Below, in pieces: positions 23,359-30,771 of a DNA stretch of 32,897 bases (the stretch's first letter is position 1; the number at the start of each line of letters is the position of its first letter). The position numbers and the translations under genes are program-made. The DNA comes from an uncultured Collinsella sp. (GTDB taxonomy: Bacteria > Actinomycetota > Coriobacteriia > Coriobacteriales > Coriobacteriaceae): positions 1-32,897 of the forward strand of contig UQZI01000015.1 in the NCBI GenBank assembly GCA_900545555.1, given 5' to 3'. The notes below the pieces were generated by a model. That model worked only from the letters and a program-made list of their open reading frames with translations. It made no database searches and was not told the origin of the DNA.

Positions 23359-24648
23359 CTAGCAGATGCAGCCGTCGGCGAGCGTCTGCTTGCCACCGAC
23401 AAATACATCGGTGGCACGACCGGTGAGCGTGCGGCCGGCAAAACCGGAGTTCTCGGCGCGCGACTCGTAACCGTCCTCGCCAACCGTCCAGGTTGCGGAG
23501 GGGTCGAACACGGTCAGGTCGGCGACAGAGCCCGCCTTGACCTGAACCTGATCGAGGCCCAGAATCTCACGCGGCTTGATGGCCATGAGCTCGACCATGC
23601 GGCTCACGCTCATCTTGCCCGTGTTGACCAGCTCAGTGAGCACGAGCGACAGCGAAGTCTCGAGGCCAATCATTCCAAAGGGCGCGAGCTCGAACTCGCG
23701 GGCCTTCTCCCACGGGGTGTGGGGAGCGTGGTCGGTAACGATAGCGTCGACGGTACCGTCGATGACACCCTGACGGATGGCCTCGGCATCCTCGTCGGTG
23801 CGCAGCGGCGGATTGACCTTGAGCGAGGTGTTGTAGGTCTCGTCCAGGTCGTTCTCGGTCAGGAACATGTGGTGCGGGGTGGCCTCGCAGGTCACCTGGA
23901 CACCGGCAGACTTACCGGCACGCACGAGCTCCAGGCCATGAGCGGTGGAGATGTGCTGGATGTGCAGCTTGGCACCGGTCAGCTTGGCGATCTCGATGTC
24001 GCGGGCGATCTGGAGCTCCTCGCCGGCAGCCGGCCAACCCTCGAGGGCCAGACGGGTCGAGACCTTGCCCTCGTTGATCTGGCCGTGGCCGACCAGATCT
24101 TCGTCCTGGCAGTGGCTCATAAAGACCTTGCCGAACATCTTGCCGTAGTCCATGCAGCGACGGAGCATGCCCGCGCCCTGCACGCCACGACCATCGTCGG
24201 TGAAGGCGACGGCGCCGTGGGCGACCATATCGCCCATCTCGGACATGGCCTCGCCCTTAAGACCGCGGGTCATGGCGCCCGACGGATAGACGCGGCAGTG
24301 GCCGACCTCGGCAGCGCGGGACTTGACGAACTCCACGACGGTGCCGTTATCGGTGACGGGATCGGTGTTGGGCATGGAGCACACGCCGGTAAAGCCGCCC
24401 TTGGCAGCTGCGCGGGTACCGCTCTCGATGTCCTCTTTGACCTCGTAGCCAGGCTCGCGCAGATGCACGTGCATATCCACCAGGCCGGGGACGAGATACT
24501 TGCCGGAAAGGTCGCGGACCTCGGCTCCCTCGGCGGCGAGGTTCTCGCCGACCTCGGCGATCTTGTCACCGTCGATCAGGACGTCGACGACACCGTCAAG
24601 CTCGACGGACGGATCGACGACGTGGGCATTCTTAAGAAGCAAGGCCAT
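23359..24648 (-). CDS. pyrC: Dihydroorotase
   Basis: Dihydroorotase closes carbamoyl-aspartate to dihydroorotate. The 429-residue protein is of the class-I length. It has the metal-binding DMHVHLREPG (H60 and H62), the segment TDHAPHTPWEK, and TPHHMFLT. The ATG at 24648 has GGAGG upstream and overlaps the pyrB end by 17 nt, supporting coupling; a longer reading to 24804 runs through pyrB and is not credible. The C-terminal segment RTLTGRATDVFVGGKQ is typical. Confidence 0.95.
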   Translation of the reverse strand: MALLLKNAHVVDPSVELDGVVDVLIDGDKIAEVGENLAAEGAEVRDLSGKYLVPGLVDMHVHLREPGYEVKEDIESGTRAAAKGGFTGVCSMPNTDPVTDNGTVVEFVKSRAAEVGHCRVYPSGAMTRGLKGEAMSEMGDMVAHGAVAFTDDGRGVQGAGMLRRCMDYGKMFGKVFMSHCQDEDLVGHGQINEGKVSTRLALEGWPAAGEELQIARDIEIAKLTGAKLHIQHISTAHGLELVRAGKSAGVQVTCEATPHHMFLTENDLDETYNTSLKVNPPLRTDEDAEAIRQGVIDGTVDAIVTDHAPHTPWEKAREFELAPFGMIGLETSLSLVLTELVNTGKMSVSRMVELMAIKPREILGLDQVQVKAGSVADLTVFDPSATWTVGEDGYESRAENSGFAGRTLTGRATDVFVGGKQTLADGCIC

Positions 24649-25576
24649 TATCGGCACCTCCAAGCAGCAGATACAGGATAGCCATACGCACGCAGATACC
24701 GGCGTAGACCTGCTCCAGGATGACGGAGCGTTGCGGGTGGTCGGCCATATAGGAGTCGAACTCAACGCCGCGGTTGATGGGGCCCGGGTGGCAGATAATC
24801 GCATCGGGCTTCATGAGCTTCTCGCGGTCCTTGGTCAGACCGAAGAGCTTGTGGTACTCGCGAATCGTGGGGAACGGTGCGCCCTCGAGGCGCTCCTGCT
24901 GCACGCGCAACATGTAGACGACGTCCAGCTCGGGCAGGACGGAATCGAGGTCGCTCGTCACGTGGTCGCAGCCCAGGACCTCGGGCGCCGGCGGCAGCAG
25001 CGTGCCGGGGGCGACGGCGTAGGTCTCGCAGCCCATGATCTTAAGTGCGGGGATCAGCGAGCCGCACACGCGGGAGTGCGCGATATCGCCGACGACGGCG
25101 ACCTTCAGACCGTGGAAGTCACCCTTGTGCTCCCAGATGGTGTACAGGTCGAGCAGGGCCTGCGTGGGGTGGTTGTGCTTGCCGTCGCCGGCGCAGATGA
25201 CGCTCGCGGGCGAGTTCTGCGTGACGATGTAGGGAGCACCGGCGTGCTTATCGCGAACGACGATGCAATCAATCTTGTAGGCGTTGAGGGTCTCGACGGT
25301 GTCGACGAGGCTCTCGCCCTTGACCGTGGAGGTCGAGGAGCCGCCAAAGTTGAGGCTGTCGGCCGAAAGGCGCTTCTCGGCGAGCTCGAAGGAGCTGCGG
25401 GTGCGCGTCGAGGGCTCGTTGAACATGTTGACGATGGTCTTGCCCTTGAGCGTGGGGACCTTCTTGATCGCACGCTCGTTGACCTCAGAGAACGCCTTGG
25501 CGGTCTCGAGGATGAGCTTGATGTCCTCTTCGGAGTACTCGGTAATGTCGATCAGGTGCTTATGGTTGAACGCCAC
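24632..25576 (-). CDS. pyrB: Aspartate carbamoyltransferase catalytic subunit
   Basis: PyrB makes carbamoyl-aspartate, the committed step. From the chosen start it has 314 residues. The carbamoyl-phosphate motif STRTR (56-60) lies in NEPSTRTRSSFE, where N replaces the usual F. GDGKHNHPTQALLDLYTI and MLRVQQERL are also typical. The chosen start is GTG 25576, eight to eleven bases after GGAGG and beyond the pyrR stop; GTG 25588 lies inside the ribosome site and overlaps pyrR. No regulatory subunit (pyrI) is present, so a PyrR-controlled enzyme is likely. Confidence 0.95.
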   Translation of the reverse strand: MAFNHKHLIDITEYSEEDIKLILETAKAFSEVNERAIKKVPTLKGKTIVNMFNEPSTRTRSSFELAEKRLSADSLNFGGSSTSTVKGESLVDTVETLNAYKIDCIVVRDKHAGAPYIVTQNSPASVICAGDGKHNHPTQALLDLYTIWEHKGDFHGLKVAVVGDIAHSRVCGSLIPALKIMGCETYAVAPGTLLPPAPEVLGCDHVTSDLDSVLPELDVVYMLRVQQERLEGAPFPTIREYHKLFGLTKDREKLMKPDAIICHPGPINRGVEFDSYMADHPQRSVILEQVYAGICVRMAILYLLLGGADNGLAS

Positions 25577-25580
25577 GGTA

Positions 25581-26165
25581 CTACTCACCTCCCAGCGGCG
25601 CGGAGCCCACGTGGGAACCCGGCGCGACGTCGTTAATCTCGACGGCGGTGTGGCCGTCGACTTCCTTCATATATAGGTGCACGTTCTCCTCATGCGACGA
25701 GGGAACGTTCTTGCCGACAAAGTCCGGCGAGATGGGGAGCTCACGGTGACCGCGGTCAACGAGAACTGCCAGCTCGATGCGGCTCGGACGGCCCAGGTCC
25801 ATGACGGCATCCAGAGCGGCGCGGATAGTACGGCCCGTATACAGGATGTCGTCCACCAGCACGACGCGCTTGCCGTCGACGCTGAAGGGAATGTTGGTAG
25901 CGTGGATCGCGGGAGCGAAATTGGTCGCATAGTCATCGCGGTAGAAGCTGATGTCCAGGCTGCCGAGCGGAACGTCGACGCCCTCGATCTCCTTGATCTC
26001 CTCGGCGAGCTTCTTTGCCAGAAGGTCGCCGCGCGTGACGATGCCGACCAGAGCGAGGTCTTCACAGCCCTCGTTGCGCTCGAGAATCTCGTGCGCGATG
26101 CGGGTCATCGCTCGATTGACGGCGGTCTCGTCCATGATGACCGCCTTGGGGGAAGTCGTGCCCAT
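25581..26165 (-). CDS. pyrR: Pyrimidine operon regulator PyrR / uracil phosphoribosyltransferase
   Basis: PyrR binds pyr leader RNA in response to UMP and promotes termination; it also converts uracil to UMP. The 194-residue protein has the PRPP motif VVLVDDILYTGRT (101-113) and the segment SLDISFYRDDY. The ATG at 26165 has AGGAG just upstream. It is the first gene of the pyr unit, preceded by the leader with a terminator (see that entry). Confidence 0.95.
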   Translation of the reverse strand: MGTTSPKAVIMDETAVNRAMTRIAHEILERNEGCEDLALVGIVTRGDLLAKKLAEEIKEIEGVDVPLGSLDISFYRDDYATNFAPAIHATNIPFSVDGKRVVLVDDILYTGRTIRAALDAVMDLGRPSRIELAVLVDRGHRELPISPDFVGKNVPSSHEENVHLYMKEVDGHTAVEINDVAPGSHVGSAPLGGE

Positions 26166-26186
26166 CGATCTCCTTCCTCACATGTC

Positions 26187-26206
26187 TTGACTGCTGACAC
26201 AGTCAA
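26187..26206 (-). promoter_or_regulatory. Small hairpin between pyr terminator and pyrR
   Basis: TTGACTG and CAGTCAA form a perfect 7-bp stem with a 6-nt loop, located between the leader terminator and the pyrR ribosome site. A role in PyrR translation is possible but unknown. Confidence 0.35.
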
Positions 26207-26325
26207 AAAAATAGATGCCCGACCGCTTAAAGCGGACCAGACACCCACAGGAAGGGCTGCTCTTTGGCAGCTATGTAATTCCATGTGGGTATCTCGTACC
26301 CCTTTAATGGTCAAGGGATAGTGTA
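26205..26325 (-). promoter_or_regulatory. pyr leader with attenuator and candidate promoter
   Basis: On the minus strand the leader contains a candidate -10, TACACT in GGCTACACT (26320-26325). Next is a stem GGGTA-CGAGA-TACCC (26287-26301). A composite stem-loop follows, with TGTGGGT/ACCCACA, GGAA/TTCC and GCTGC/GCAGC (26243-26290). Last comes a terminator stem (26216-26226 with 26232-26243, one bulge) with seven T. The GGGTA stem and the composite stem share bases, so they exclude each other. The segment GACCATTAAAG near 26306-26316 could pair with CTTTAAGCGGTC of the terminator as an antiterminator. PyrR control is inferred from the neighbouring pyrR. Confidence 0.65.
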
Positions 26326-26418
26326 GCCAACCTCGAGCTTAATTGCGAGCATAAATACAGAACAATCCGTAAACGGGCGCAGGTGCTCCATAAACCTATA
26401 TATATTTGTGGGACGAGC

Positions 26419-26447
26419 TTGAAAACGCACGCACGAGCTGGCATAAT
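26419..26447 (+). promoter_or_regulatory. Upstream promoter of rpmB (TTGAAA / 17 bp / CATAAT)
   Basis: TTGAAA (26419-26424), a 17-bp spacer, and CATAAT (26442-26447) form a textbook vegetative promoter on the plus strand, giving a leader of about 160 nt before rpmB. Confidence 0.6.
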
Positions 26448-26534
26448 CCCCTCTGCTGCACGCAAATCGGATCTACGTCCAGGGCCGTGGCGTGAGCACT
26501 ATCGCCAAAAGAGGAATATCTCTGTGTAGATTAC

Positions 26535-26562
26535 GCACAGGGAGCTGCTTCTGTGCTATAGT
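26535..26562 (+). promoter_or_regulatory. Downstream extended -10 promoter of rpmB with an inverted repeat
   Basis: TGCTATAGT (26554-26562) is an extended -10 identical to that of rpsT. The 6-bp inverted repeat GCACAG (26535-26540) and CTGTGC (26551-26556) lies directly before it, spanning the spacer region. This could be a repressor site. Confidence 0.5.
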
Positions 26563-26616
26563 TCAGGCTTGTTTGTTAACGCGACATGTTCGTTTGTCGC
26601 CCAAGGAGGGTCAGTT

Positions 26617-26805
26617 ATGTCCAAAGTTTGCGAAGTTTGCGGTAAGCACCCCGTTGCCGGTCGCTCCATCAGCCACTCTCACCGCGTCACCAACCGTAAG
26701 TTCCGCCCCAACATCCAGCGCGTTTACGTCGTCGTCGATGGTCACCGTCGCAAGATGAACGTTTGCTCCACCTGCCTCAAGTCCGGCAAGGTTGCGCGCT
26801 CCTAA
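26617..26805 (+). CDS. rpmB: Ribosomal protein L28 (zinc-binding type)
   Basis: L28 is a small 50S subunit protein. The 62-residue protein carries two CxxC pairs (C5, C8 and C50, C53), the zinc-binding form; several bacteria switch this form for a zinc-free copy under zinc limitation. The segment VTNRKFRPNIQRV is typical. The ATG at 26617 has AAGGAGG upstream. It stands alone, with two candidate promoters and its own terminator. Confidence 0.96.
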   Translation: MSKVCEVCGKHPVAGRSISHSHRVTNRKFRPNIQRVYVVVDGHRRKMNVCSTCLKSGKVARS

Positions 26806-26876
26806 ATAAGGTCTTACCAACAAGTACCTCGGACTCTCCGGGTCAAAGACCTCGCGTTCATATAGAACTTACCAAA

Positions 26877-26907
26877 GGCGTCCTCCCCCACGGAGGGCGC
26901 CTTTTTT
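26877..26907 (+). terminator. Rho-independent terminator of rpmB
   Basis: GGCG-T-CCTCC pairs with GGAGG-G-CGCC around a 5-nt loop (26877-26886 with 26892-26901, one T-G pair), followed by six T. The mobile element starts two bases after the T-tract. Confidence 0.93.
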
Positions 26908-26908
26908 G

Positions 26909-26937
26909 CACTCATTGGGGACAGACTTACATGAGTG
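26909..26937 (+). repeat. REP unit L1 (outer left)
   Basis: CACTCAT, a 15-nt loop TGGGGACAGACTTAC, then ATGAGTG: a perfect 7-bp stem. It is the best-formed unit and matches the outer right unit at all but one base. Confidence 0.85.
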
Positions 26938-26941
26938 TTTT

Positions 26942-26970
26942 CACGCATTGGGGACAGACTTAGATGAATG
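26942..26970 (+). repeat. REP unit L2 (inner left)
   Basis: CACGCAT, loop TGGGGACAGACTTAG, ATGAATG. Same layout as L1 with two mismatched stem positions and a one-base loop change. It is separated from L1 by TTTT. Confidence 0.8.
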
Positions 26971-27013
26971 CTTTCCTAAGCTCACAGTGCATCGATCGGC
27001 CCCAATCCATACC

Positions 27014-27790
27014 TCAGGCCGCCTCGTTCCAGCCTGTGGTGGCCTTGGTTACGCTTGTAGCGCCGATACCGGTGATACGGGCAATTTGCTTGACCGTAAG
27101 ATGGGCCCGCCTGAGCCTTAGCAGACAGGCATCGCGTTCGGGGCGTGGCAGGGCCTTGAGCAGCGCAGGATCAATGCTCGGCAAAACTTCGCGCGCAACG
27201 GAAAGGGCGTCCTCATCGGGGATCCGTCGGCGCGGAAGAATCTCCACTGACCAGATGCGCCCGGCAACTTCCTCGAGATGCTCGCAATAGCAACGAGAGC
27301 CTCCGACAATATCGAGCATAGGGGCCGCGTCACAGATATCAAAGGGATCGTATCCCAGCTGGTATGCCTTGTAGCTTGACCAGCGGTAGGCATCGAGCGA
27401 GTCGAGCACACCTTTCACAGGATTGAGATGGATATAATCGAGCAACTGCACCGCCTGCGTGTCCGACTCGACCGCGATCCGCGAATAGCGATTATCAAAC
27501 AGGTGACCCGTTCTTCCCGTTTTTCCATTGAAATACTTGGCATAGGCCGTCAGCGCGCACTGCATTGCCTTTGAAAGGTTGTCATATGGGTCATCAACCA
27601 TCAAATGGAAGTGATTATCCATAAGGCACCAGGCCAACACCGCCACGTCATGGCACGCAAACCTGTCTGAGATGTCCGATAAGAAACGATAGCGGTCGGA
27701 ATCATCTTCAAAAATGATCTGTTTGGAGTTGCCGCGGTCAAAGACGTGGTAATAGCCGGTGAGCGATATTTCGCGGGCGCATCGGGGCAT
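27014..27790 (-). CDS. REP-associated tyrosine transposase (Y1, HUH; RAYT family)
   Basis: RAYT proteins are IS200-like single-strand nucleases that act on REP hairpins. The 258-residue protein has the HUH metal motif H60-F-H62 in LMDNHFHLMV and the catalytic tyrosine Y119 in LLDYIHLNPVK. Other family segments are YYHVFDRGN, YFNGKTGRTGHLFDNRYSR and WSSYKAY. Its C-terminal part has a helix-turn-helix-like stretch, LTVKQIARITGIGATSV. All catalytic residues are present, so it may be active. The ATG at 27790 has AAAGGAG upstream; a TTG reading to 27805 is less likely. REP pairs flank it on both sides. Confidence 0.92.
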   Translation of the reverse strand: MPRCAREISLTGYYHVFDRGNSKQIIFEDDSDRYRFLSDISDRFACHDVAVLAWCLMDNHFHLMVDDPYDNLSKAMQCALTAYAKYFNGKTGRTGHLFDNRYSRIAVESDTQAVQLLDYIHLNPVKGVLDSLDAYRWSSYKAYQLGYDPFDICDAAPMLDIVGGSRCYCEHLEEVAGRIWSVEILPRRRIPDEDALSVAREVLPSIDPALLKALPRPERDACLLRLRRAHLTVKQIARITGIGATSVTKATTGWNEAA

Positions 27791-27909
27791 GGTCTCTCCT
27801 TTCAAAGCCGTACAGGCAACACCTAAAAGGAGAGAAGGAACGCGAAATGCTGAGCCTGTGACCTATTTATATCCAATCTGCGCCAAAAACAGGCCCAGAA
27901 CGGCAAAAT

Positions 27910-27938
27910 GACAAATCCATGTCTGTCACAAATGAGTG
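27910..27938 (-). repeat. REP unit R2 (inner right, decayed)
   Basis: Read on the minus strand: CACTCAT, TTGTGACAGACATGG, ATTTGTC. One stem arm matches L1 exactly, and the loop keeps GACAGAC. The other arm has decayed. It is separated from R1 by CTTT on the minus strand. Confidence 0.65.
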
Positions 27939-27942
27939 AAAG

Positions 27943-27971
27943 CACTCATGTAAGTCTGTCCCCAATGAGCG
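27943..27971 (-). repeat. REP unit R1 (outer right)
   Basis: Read on the minus strand: CGCTCAT, TGGGGACAGACTTAC, ATGAGTG. The loop is identical to L1, and the stem differs at one base. It lies in inverted orientation to the left units. Confidence 0.85.
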
Positions 27972-28000
27972 GGGCAATGCAATAGGCAGATAGTTATAGT

Positions 28001-28030
28001 TGAAACGTTTCAGTTGATTGAAGCGTTTTA
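28001..28030. promoter_or_regulatory. Tandem LacI-family operator-like sites upstream of adhE
   Basis: TGAAACGTTTCA (28001-28012) is a perfect 12-bp palindrome. TGAAGCGTTTTA (28019-28030) is a closely related imperfect copy 18 bp away. Both resemble LacI/GalR or CcpA-type operators with a central CG. They lie about 45-80 bp upstream of the candidate adhE promoter. The regulator is not in the window. Confidence 0.6.
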
Positions 28031-28073
28031 GTATGCCTTTTACGGGAATCTTACCGTTCGCCGAATAATTTCT

Positions 28074-28082
28074 TGCTATCAT
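28074..28082 (+). promoter_or_regulatory. Extended -10 promoter of adhE
   Basis: TGCTATCAT lies 40 bp before the adhE start. No clear -35 is seen, which fits an extended -10 promoter or an activator-dependent one. Confidence 0.5.
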
Positions 28083-28122
28083 GCAAGACGTAGGGTAAAT
28101 CTCCGATCGCAAGGAGACACAA

Positions 28123-30771
28123 ATGGTGAAAAAGTCACCGGAAAACACTACTCCCGCAATTGTGGACAACGTAGAGGCGCTTGAGGCTAAGCTCGCTCAG
28201 ATGCGAGAGGCCCAGGCGCTTTTTGCTACGTACACGCAGGAGCAGGTCGACAAGATCTTCTATGAGGCCGCCATGGCCGCCAACAAGGCTCGTATCCCGT
28301 TGGCGAAGATGGCCATCGAGGAGACCGGCCGCGGCGTTCTTGAGGACAAGGTCATCAAGAACCACTACGCCGCAGAGTACATCTACAACGCTTACAAGAA
28401 CACCAAGACCTGTGGTGTCCTGGAGCGCGACGAGGCCTACGGCATCACCAAGATCGCCGAGCCCATCGGCATCGTGGGCGCCGTCATCCCGACGACCAAC
28501 CCCACCTCCACTGCGATCTTCAAGACGCTGATCAGCCTGAAGACCCGCAACGGCATCATCATCTCCCCGCACCCGGCAGCCGCCAAGTGCACCATCGCCG
28601 CCGCCAAGCTCGTGCTTGACGCCGCCGTCAAGGCCGGCGCCCCCGAGGGCATCATCGGCTGGGTCGATGTCCCCTCCATCGAGCTGACCAACATGGTCAT
28701 GCGCGACGTCGACATCATCCTCGCCACCGGTGGCCCGGGCATGGTCAAGGCCGCCTACTCCTCGGGCAAGCCCGCCCTGGGCGTTGGCGCCGGTAACACC
28801 CCGGTCATCATCGACGACACCGCCGACGTGCTGCTCGCCGTCAACTCCATCATCCACTCCAAGACCTTCGACAACGGCATGATCTGCGCTTCCGAGCAGT
28901 CCGTGACCGTCATCGACACCATCTATGACCAGGTTAAGGCCGAGTTCCAGAAGCGCGGCTGCTACTTCGTCAAGCAGGGTGCCGAGATGGAGGCCCTGCG
29001 TGCCGCCATGTTCAAGAACGGCGCTCTCGACCACCGCATCCCCGGCATGGCTGCCGCCAAGATCGCCGAGCTCGCCGGCATCGAGGTTCCCGCCAAGACC
29101 AAGATCCTGATCGCCGAGGTCACCTCCACCGACCCCGCCAAGGAGGAGTTCTCCCACGAGAAGCTCTCCCCGGTCCTGGCCATGTACCACGCCAAGGACT
29201 TCCAGGAGGCCGTCGACAAGGCCGAGCACCTGGTGCTCGCCGGTGGCCCGGGCCACACCGCCTCTCTGTACGTGCACCCCGCCCAGGCCGAGAAGATCAG
29301 CCTGTTCGAGCACGTCATGAAGGCCTGCCGTATCGTCATCAATACCCCGTCCTCGCACGGCGGCATCGGTGACCTGTACAACTTTGGCATGAAGCCGTCT
29401 CTGACCCTGGGCTGCGGCTCCTGGGGCGGCAACTCCGTCTCCGAGAACGTTGGGGTGAAGCACTTGATCAACGTTAAGACTGTGGCCGAGCGCCGTGAGA
29501 ACATGCTGTGGTTCCGCGCTCCCGAGAAGGTCTACTTCAAGAAGGGTTCCACGCCCGTCGCCCTCGACGAGCTGGGCAACGTCATGGGCAAGAAGCGCGC
29601 CTTCATCGTCACCGACCAGTTCCTCTTCAAGAATGGCAACACCCGCGCCATCGAGGCCAAGCTCGACGAGATGGGCATCGCCCACGACTGCTTCTACGAC
29701 GTCGAGCCCGATCCGTCGCTGCAGTGCGCACGTCGCGGCGCCAAGCAGATGGCTCTCTTTGAGCCGGACGTCATCATCGCCGTCGGCGGTGGCTCCGCTA
29801 TGGACGCCGGCAAGATCATGTGGATGATGTACGAGCACCCCGAGTGCAAGTTTGAGGACATGGCCATGGACTTCATGGACATCCGCAAGCGTATCTTCAC
29901 CTTCCCCGAGATGGGCAAGAAGGCCTACTTCGTCGCCGTCCCGACCTCTTCGGGTACCGGCTCCGAGTGCACGCCGTTCGCCATCATCACCGACAAGGAG
30001 ACCGGCATCAAGTGGCCGCTCGCCGACTACGCGCTGCTCCCCAACATGGCTATCGTCGACGCCGACAACTGCATGACCGCCCCGCGCGGTCTGACCGCTG
30101 CCTCCGGCATCGACGTCATGACCCACGCCATCGAGTCCTACGTCTCCATCATGGCTTCCGACTACACCAAGGGCCTCTCCGAGCGCGCTGCTAAGCTCGT
30201 CTTCGAGAACCTGCCCTCCAGCTTCACGAACGGCGCCAAGGACCCGCATGCCCGCGAGGAGATGCACAACGCCTCTTGCATGGCCGGTATGGCCTTCGCC
30301 AACGCCTTCCTGGGCCTCAACCACTCCATGGCTCACAAGCTCGGCGCCTTCCATCACCTGCCTCACGGCCTCGCCAACGCCGTCATCCTGACCCGCGTTA
30401 TGCGCTACAACGCCGCCGAGGCTCCCGTCAAGATGGGTACCTTCTCCCAGTATCCTTACCCCAACGCGCTGCACAACTACGCCGAGATGGCCAAGTACTG
30501 CGGCATCGAGGGCAAGGACGACAAGGAGGTCTTCGAGAACTTCATCACGAAGCTCGAGGAACTCAAGGACTTCATCGGCGTCAAGAAGACCATCGCCGAC
30601 TACGGTGTTGACGAGCAGTACTTCCTCGACACCCTCGACGAGATGACCGAGCAGGCATTCAACGACCAGTGCACCGGCGCAAACCCGCGCTACCCGCTCA
30701 TGAGCGAAATCAAGGAGCTCTACCTGGACGCCTACTACGGCCGCGAGCCTCAGGACTACGCCGTCTGCTAG
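28123..30771 (+). CDS. adhE: Bifunctional acetaldehyde-CoA / alcohol dehydrogenase
   Basis: AdhE reduces acetyl-CoA to acetaldehyde and then to ethanol, regenerating NAD during fermentation. The 882-residue protein is full length. The N-terminal aldehyde dehydrogenase half has the catalytic cysteine C255 in GMICASEQSV. The C-terminal iron-alcohol dehydrogenase half has the nucleotide motif GGGS (555-558). It also has PTSSGTGSECTPFAIITD and the metal-binding histidines in GLNHSMAHKLGAFHHLPHG (around 734, 738 and 748). The ATG at 28123 has AAGGAG upstream. Two operator-like palindromes precede it, suggesting sugar- or carbon-linked control. Codon use is strongly C-ending, as in a highly expressed gene. 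Confidence 0.97.
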   Translation: MVKKSPENTTPAIVDNVEALEAKLAQMREAQALFATYTQEQVDKIFYEAAMAANKARIPLAKMAIEETGRGVLEDKVIKNHYAAEYIYNAYKNTKTCGVLERDEAYGITKIAEPIGIVGAVIPTTNPTSTAIFKTLISLKTRNGIIISPHPAAAKCTIAAAKLVLDAAVKAGAPEGIIGWVDVPSIELTNMVMRDVDIILATGGPGMVKAAYSSGKPALGVGAGNTPVIIDDTADVLLAVNSIIHSKTFDNGMICASEQSVTVIDTIYDQVKAEFQKRGCYFVKQGAEMEALRAAMFKNGALDHRIPGMAAAKIAELAGIEVPAKTKILIAEVTSTDPAKEEFSHEKLSPVLAMYHAKDFQEAVDKAEHLVLAGGPGHTASLYVHPAQAEKISLFEHVMKACRIVINTPSSHGGIGDLYNFGMKPSLTLGCGSWGGNSVSENVGVKHLINVKTVAERRENMLWFRAPEKVYFKKGSTPVALDELGNVMGKKRAFIVTDQFLFKNGNTRAIEAKLDEMGIAHDCFYDVEPDPSLQCARRGAKQMALFEPDVIIAVGGGSAMDAGKIMWMMYEHPECKFEDMAMDFMDIRKRIFTFPEMGKKAYFVAVPTSSGTGSECTPFAIITDKETGIKWPLADYALLPNMAIVDADNCMTAPRGLTAASGIDVMTHAIESYVSIMASDYTKGLSERAAKLVFENLPSSFTNGAKDPHAREEMHNASCMAGMAFANAFLGLNHSMAHKLGAFHHLPHGLANAVILTRVMRYNAAEAPVKMGTFSQYPYPNALHNYAEMAKYCGIEGKDDKEVFENFITKLEELKDFIGVKKTIADYGVDEQYFLDTLDEMTEQAFNDQCTGANPRYPLMSEIKELYLDAYYGREPQDYAVC

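Larger units (their letters stand above)
26166..26616. other. Divergent intergenic region between pyrR and rpmB
   Basis: This 450-bp gap holds the pyr leader on the minus strand and two candidate rpmB promoters on the plus strand. The stretch 26331-26418 shows no feature I can support. A reading frame from 26492 running into rpmB is out of frame and not protein-like. Confidence 0.7.
26909..27971 (-). mobile_element. REP-flanked Y1 transposase element
   Basis: A single REP-associated transposase gene is bracketed by two pairs of hairpin repeats. The left pair (26909-26970) and the right pair (27910-27971) are inverted copies of each other. Each has two 29-nt units separated by 4 nt. The outer units are nearly identical to each other and the inner units are decayed. 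The element is 1,063 bp and begins directly behind the rpmB terminator. No target duplication is expected from this type of enzyme, and I do not see one. The element ends are inferred from the repeats. Confidence 0.75.
27791..28122. other. Gap between the transposase and adhE
   Basis: This 332-bp stretch holds the two right REP units, the two adhE operators and a candidate adhE promoter. Between 27791 and 27909 I see only the transposase's upstream region and no gene. Confidence 0.7.

Noticed and set aside
26205..26325. T-box or other amino-acid riboswitch before pyrR
   Set aside because: The T-box bulge and specifier layout are not present, and a pyrimidine function is better supported by context.
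26454..26616. A structured RNA or small protein in the rpmB leader
   Set aside because: No tRNA-like or known riboswitch layout is seen, and the frame starting at 26492 runs out of phase into rpmB.
26909..27971. CRISPR array from the repeated 29-nt units
   Set aside because: There are only two units on each side, in opposite orientation and separated by just 4 nt, so they are not spacers. No cas genes are present.
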